64,000 nucleotides of DNA, from assembly GCA_028015205.1 (NCBI GenBank), contig CM051508.1, positions 17,688,001 to 17,752,000 on the forward strand. The letters run 5' to 3'. Below, in pieces: positions 61,051 through 64,000 of this stretch; positions within the stretch are counted from its first letter, which is position 1, and each line of letters starts with the position of its first letter. Both the position numbers and the translations under genes were made by a program. Under the pieces are notes generated by a model. It was not told the DNA's origin. It searched no databases and was given only the letters and a program-made list of their open reading frames with translations. This DNA is from Mytilisepta virgata (lineage: Eukaryota > Mollusca > Bivalvia > Mytilida > Mytilidae).

Positions 61051-61699
61051 CATTTTTTATCATAAAATTTATATAACATCAGCTGATATTAATTTTCGTG
61101 TTAAATCTACACCATTCCTCTGTTTTAGTCCAGAATATATCTGAAGATGGACAACTTGTAAACTGAGGTATCCAAAAGTAAAATATTTGGTACGGAAAGC
61201 TTGTACCGTTCAATTCAATTCCTAAACACAAAGGTGAAGAAGGAGTTGATGTCATACAAAAGTGTGGCGGATGGACTGACGGACGGAAAAAATCGCTTTA
61301 TACCTGAACTTTCTTTGAAAGTGCGGGGATAATTAGTTTGGTTAACATTTACCACAAATGGCATGTTAACATACCATAAATTGATTAAAAACTATGTTCG
61401 TGCGAGCATAGCTCGGCAAAATGATGCCCCTTACAAGGTTTATGATTTTATAAGGGAACCCCGAAAAATAATTCGAACAAAAATATAACAAAGAAGGTGC
61501 CCTTTCGCATTATATGGTTTAGTTTCTGGTGGCCTAAATTTCAGATATTCTTTTCTGAAACTACTTGACCAATGGATTCGAAAGCTCTCGTGAATGATCA
61601 CTGCATGGTACTCAGCTGCCAATTGGAAATCAAATATTATCAGTACCCAAATTGGTTAACATGGTTTTTCTGGTTTGTTAAATTTCCTATAACATGTTG

Positions 61700-61976
61700 T
61701 ATGTAGATGCACAACAAGGTTTTCAAAACCTGCTGGCCTCAGGGGTTGAATTTTGAAAATTAGGAATTTAAGCTTGTGACATAAACTCTTCTTTCATTTT
61801 TCATTTTATGTATTCAATTTCTGTACAGTTTTGTCACACACTGTATATATAATTTTATGCACAATAAGATTTTATAATTTTGATTTTCAAAAATTGGGGC
61901 CTTCAGGGGTCGAATTTTAAAAATTGGCAATTATAAGCTGGTGACTGAAACTCTTCTTTCGTTTTAGTTTTTTGCA
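61700..61976 (+). repeat. Two-copy tandem duplication
   Basis: Two copies, near 61730 and 61895, share CCTTCAGGGGTYGAATTTT, AGCTKGTGACT and AAACTCTTCTTTC. It abuts the right 2-kb repeat copy. Confidence 0.55.
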
Positions 61977-64000
61977 CTTCAACGTTTCGAATTGTTGTTT
62001 TGGTTTTTAACATTTTAGGCTTTGATGATTCATAAATCGACGAAATGTATACATCTTCTGTATCAAAATTGGTATCAGAGAATGTTATCAAAACTTCTGT
62101 CGCATAACATTTATCTGTGGACTTTGTGTTTATAATATCGCTCAATTTTTTAATATGATTGCAGGTGTATTATGTAACATTGTTTACTCAAGAGTTCAAG
62201 AGGTGAGTTTGCTTTTATATTTGCTCTATTTAGAACATAAACCTATAACTTACGAAACCCGAAACTTAAGTAAGAGGATAATAGTTAAAGCTAAAAGTTC
62301 TTGTAATCTGAGACATTGGGTAAAAATGTGTAAAAATTAAACTGTGAAAATCGGCAAAAGAATACCGAAGCGAAAAAACAGGGGGAAAGTCAATACATTC
62401 GAACTCCATGGAAAAGACAAAGTCATGAGAAAGAACACAACAAATAAAGCCACAAGTATACAGGTACAACTAAAAGAATGTAAAAAATACAATAAAATAA
62501 ACATAAATAGAACACAGCAGTACAGAAACTAAAATATTGATTTTAGCATTGAATTTATTTCAAAACAGGAAATCAATACTATTTTGTTATACACACGTGA
62601 TTACTTTATTATTTCCCATTTACTGATCACTTCATCATCTGTAATTTTATCTGTTGATGAGGAAAACAAGATATTTAAATGCCCCCTTTATTCGTTGAAG
62701 TATACTTTATGTCATACATAAATTGACACGTATCATATTTTCTTAAAGTTTGCAGGAAATGACGTAGATGCTATTTTTAGTATAGTACAATAGATAAATG
62801 ATAATTCTTTTAAAATATGTGTCGTTATAGATACTAATCTTATGATAATCACGGTAATGCCAGGTTGTGAGATTCTATTTGATGGACCAAGTCTTATATT
62901 ATGTATTATATTTGGATAAAATCAACTATAGGTCTGTTTTAACTGTTGACTTAAAAAGATGTAGAGCAAAACACTAGATGTGACTAATCTTTTGAATAGT
63001 TGATATAGGAACAGTTAACCATAAATAATCTACAAGCATCACAAAGCCACAAGAATGCACTATTGCGGGATTTTTTTCTAACCAAAAAGGTAAGATAGTG
63101 TTTAATATCTTTGTAATCGTTAAAAAGTATTACCTGTAAACGCACATAATTACCTGCTTTCCGAAAACTTTTATGGAAATAGTATGAATTTTTGACAAAA
63201 TAACGAAACTGAATGTATAACTGGTTTTTCGTCCTACTCAAAACACTTTATTGTATATCTAGGTGATTGTGAAGTACTGACGTTTAAAGTATTACACAGT
63301 ATGAAAATACAGTTCCTCCTAGCGCGTTTAGATCAAGATAGAGGAAACCATATCGCTAGAAGAATGCCACGTACGATACAGAAATCTTGCCGGTTGACCG
63401 TAATTGGTGAAATGTTTAATGAATTTGCTATCCATGCATGTTAAATACCAATTTCTAGATTTCTAAGTCTATTCCCTGATGCAGAGAGCTAAATTAATGG
63501 TTAATATTAAATGATTTGCCACTTGGAGTTAAATAAACGACAACCAACCAGTACGCCGATACATGTATCTACCGATTTTTATTGTAATCTCTCGTCAAGT
63601 AATCAATAACAATTATCTAATAGATCTATAATAGAATTTCTAGGATGAACAAGAACAATCACTCTGTTTGGATTTGAAATTTAAAATAACGCGCAGAATC
63701 TTTTTAATTGGACTTGTATCGATTCGCTTTTATATAATAAAAGACGGAAAGTAAAAAAAGAAAAACTATGACCTTCATTCTCAATTGTACATAAGTGCAA
63801 TAATTGTTTTTTAATTTCGAGAATCTCATACATTCCTTCGTGGAATGTTGGGGGAGATATATTTTATATCCATGTATATTCTTGTCATTTAACATTTTCG
63901 TAGAAAGCAACATTTAAATACTAGCATTATGATTTCGAATCATCGAGTTTAAAAATACAATCCGGTTATTTTCATCTGAAAATAACCAACTATAAATGAA
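61977..64000 (+). repeat. Right copy of the ~2.1-kb direct repeat, cut by the window edge
   Basis: Matches 5911-8091 in order and orientation. Because it is still aligned at the last base, the true repeat may extend beyond the window. In the left copy the repeat ends about 2.4 kb before the receptor start codon, so the right copy may precede a paralogous locus outside the window. Confidence 0.7.

Overview
This window looks like nuclear DNA of a bivalve mollusc, probably a mussel-like species. It is AT-rich and intron-rich, with GT-AG exons of steady phase. It holds a tRNA-derived SINE of a type I associate with molluscs, several non-autonomous DNA elements, and relics of retroelement and transposon genes of invertebrate type. 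The species call is inference; the sequence proves only a metazoan genome with mollusc-like repeats.

The one large, well-supported gene runs on the + strand from about 10.48 to 31.36 kb. Eight coding exons join in consistent phase: signal peptide (10497-10566), two Ig-like domains on twin 312-nt exons (13193-13504, 15327-15638), a short stalk (17872-17923), a transmembrane helix (19031-19140), two cytoplasmic linker exons (19871-20002, 22214-22309), and one giant 6.8-kb exon (24508-31288). The giant exon encodes an nSTAND3-type P-loop NTPase followed by about 50 ankyrin repeats, and a polyadenylation signal follows the stop. The predicted product is a type I membrane receptor with an extracellular Ig sensor and a cytoplasmic STAND-ankyrin body, in effect a membrane-anchored NLR-like protein. 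Twenty ankyrin repeats are nearly identical 99-bp units. One base is missing inside this array (28028/28029), which shifts the frame and ends the protein as written at 28103. The open frame resumes at once, and total coding length becomes an exact multiple of three if one base is allowed for.

Left of the receptor, two small exons (1150-1234, 3520-3539) look like the 3' end of a gene for a Tyr/Pro/Lys-rich protein whose start is off the window. A decayed retroelement 3' end lies at 3.74-4.36 kb, and one copy of a 2-kb diverged repeat at 5.9-8.1 kb recurs at the right edge (62-64 kb).

Right of the receptor (31.4-64 kb) the window is mostly repeats with a few weak host exon candidates. Main items are: a 170-bp tandem repeat (31.9-32.4 kb); a candidate signal-peptide exon (39.68 kb); a 4.2-kb element with ~700-bp inverted ends enclosing a decayed minus-strand gene (40.2-44.4 kb); a Cys-rich minus-strand terminal exon (45.3-45.4 kb); a 4.6-kb element with inverted minisatellite-like arms and an internal set of minus-strand splice signals (48.4-53.0 kb); a ~160-bp tandem array (55.2-56.0 kb); two minus-strand exon candidates (56.4-56.7 kb); a TTAA-flanked MITE (56.77-57.14 kb); and SINE copies at 57.3 and 60.8 kb.

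All protein family names are from recognising sequence by eye; no database search was run.
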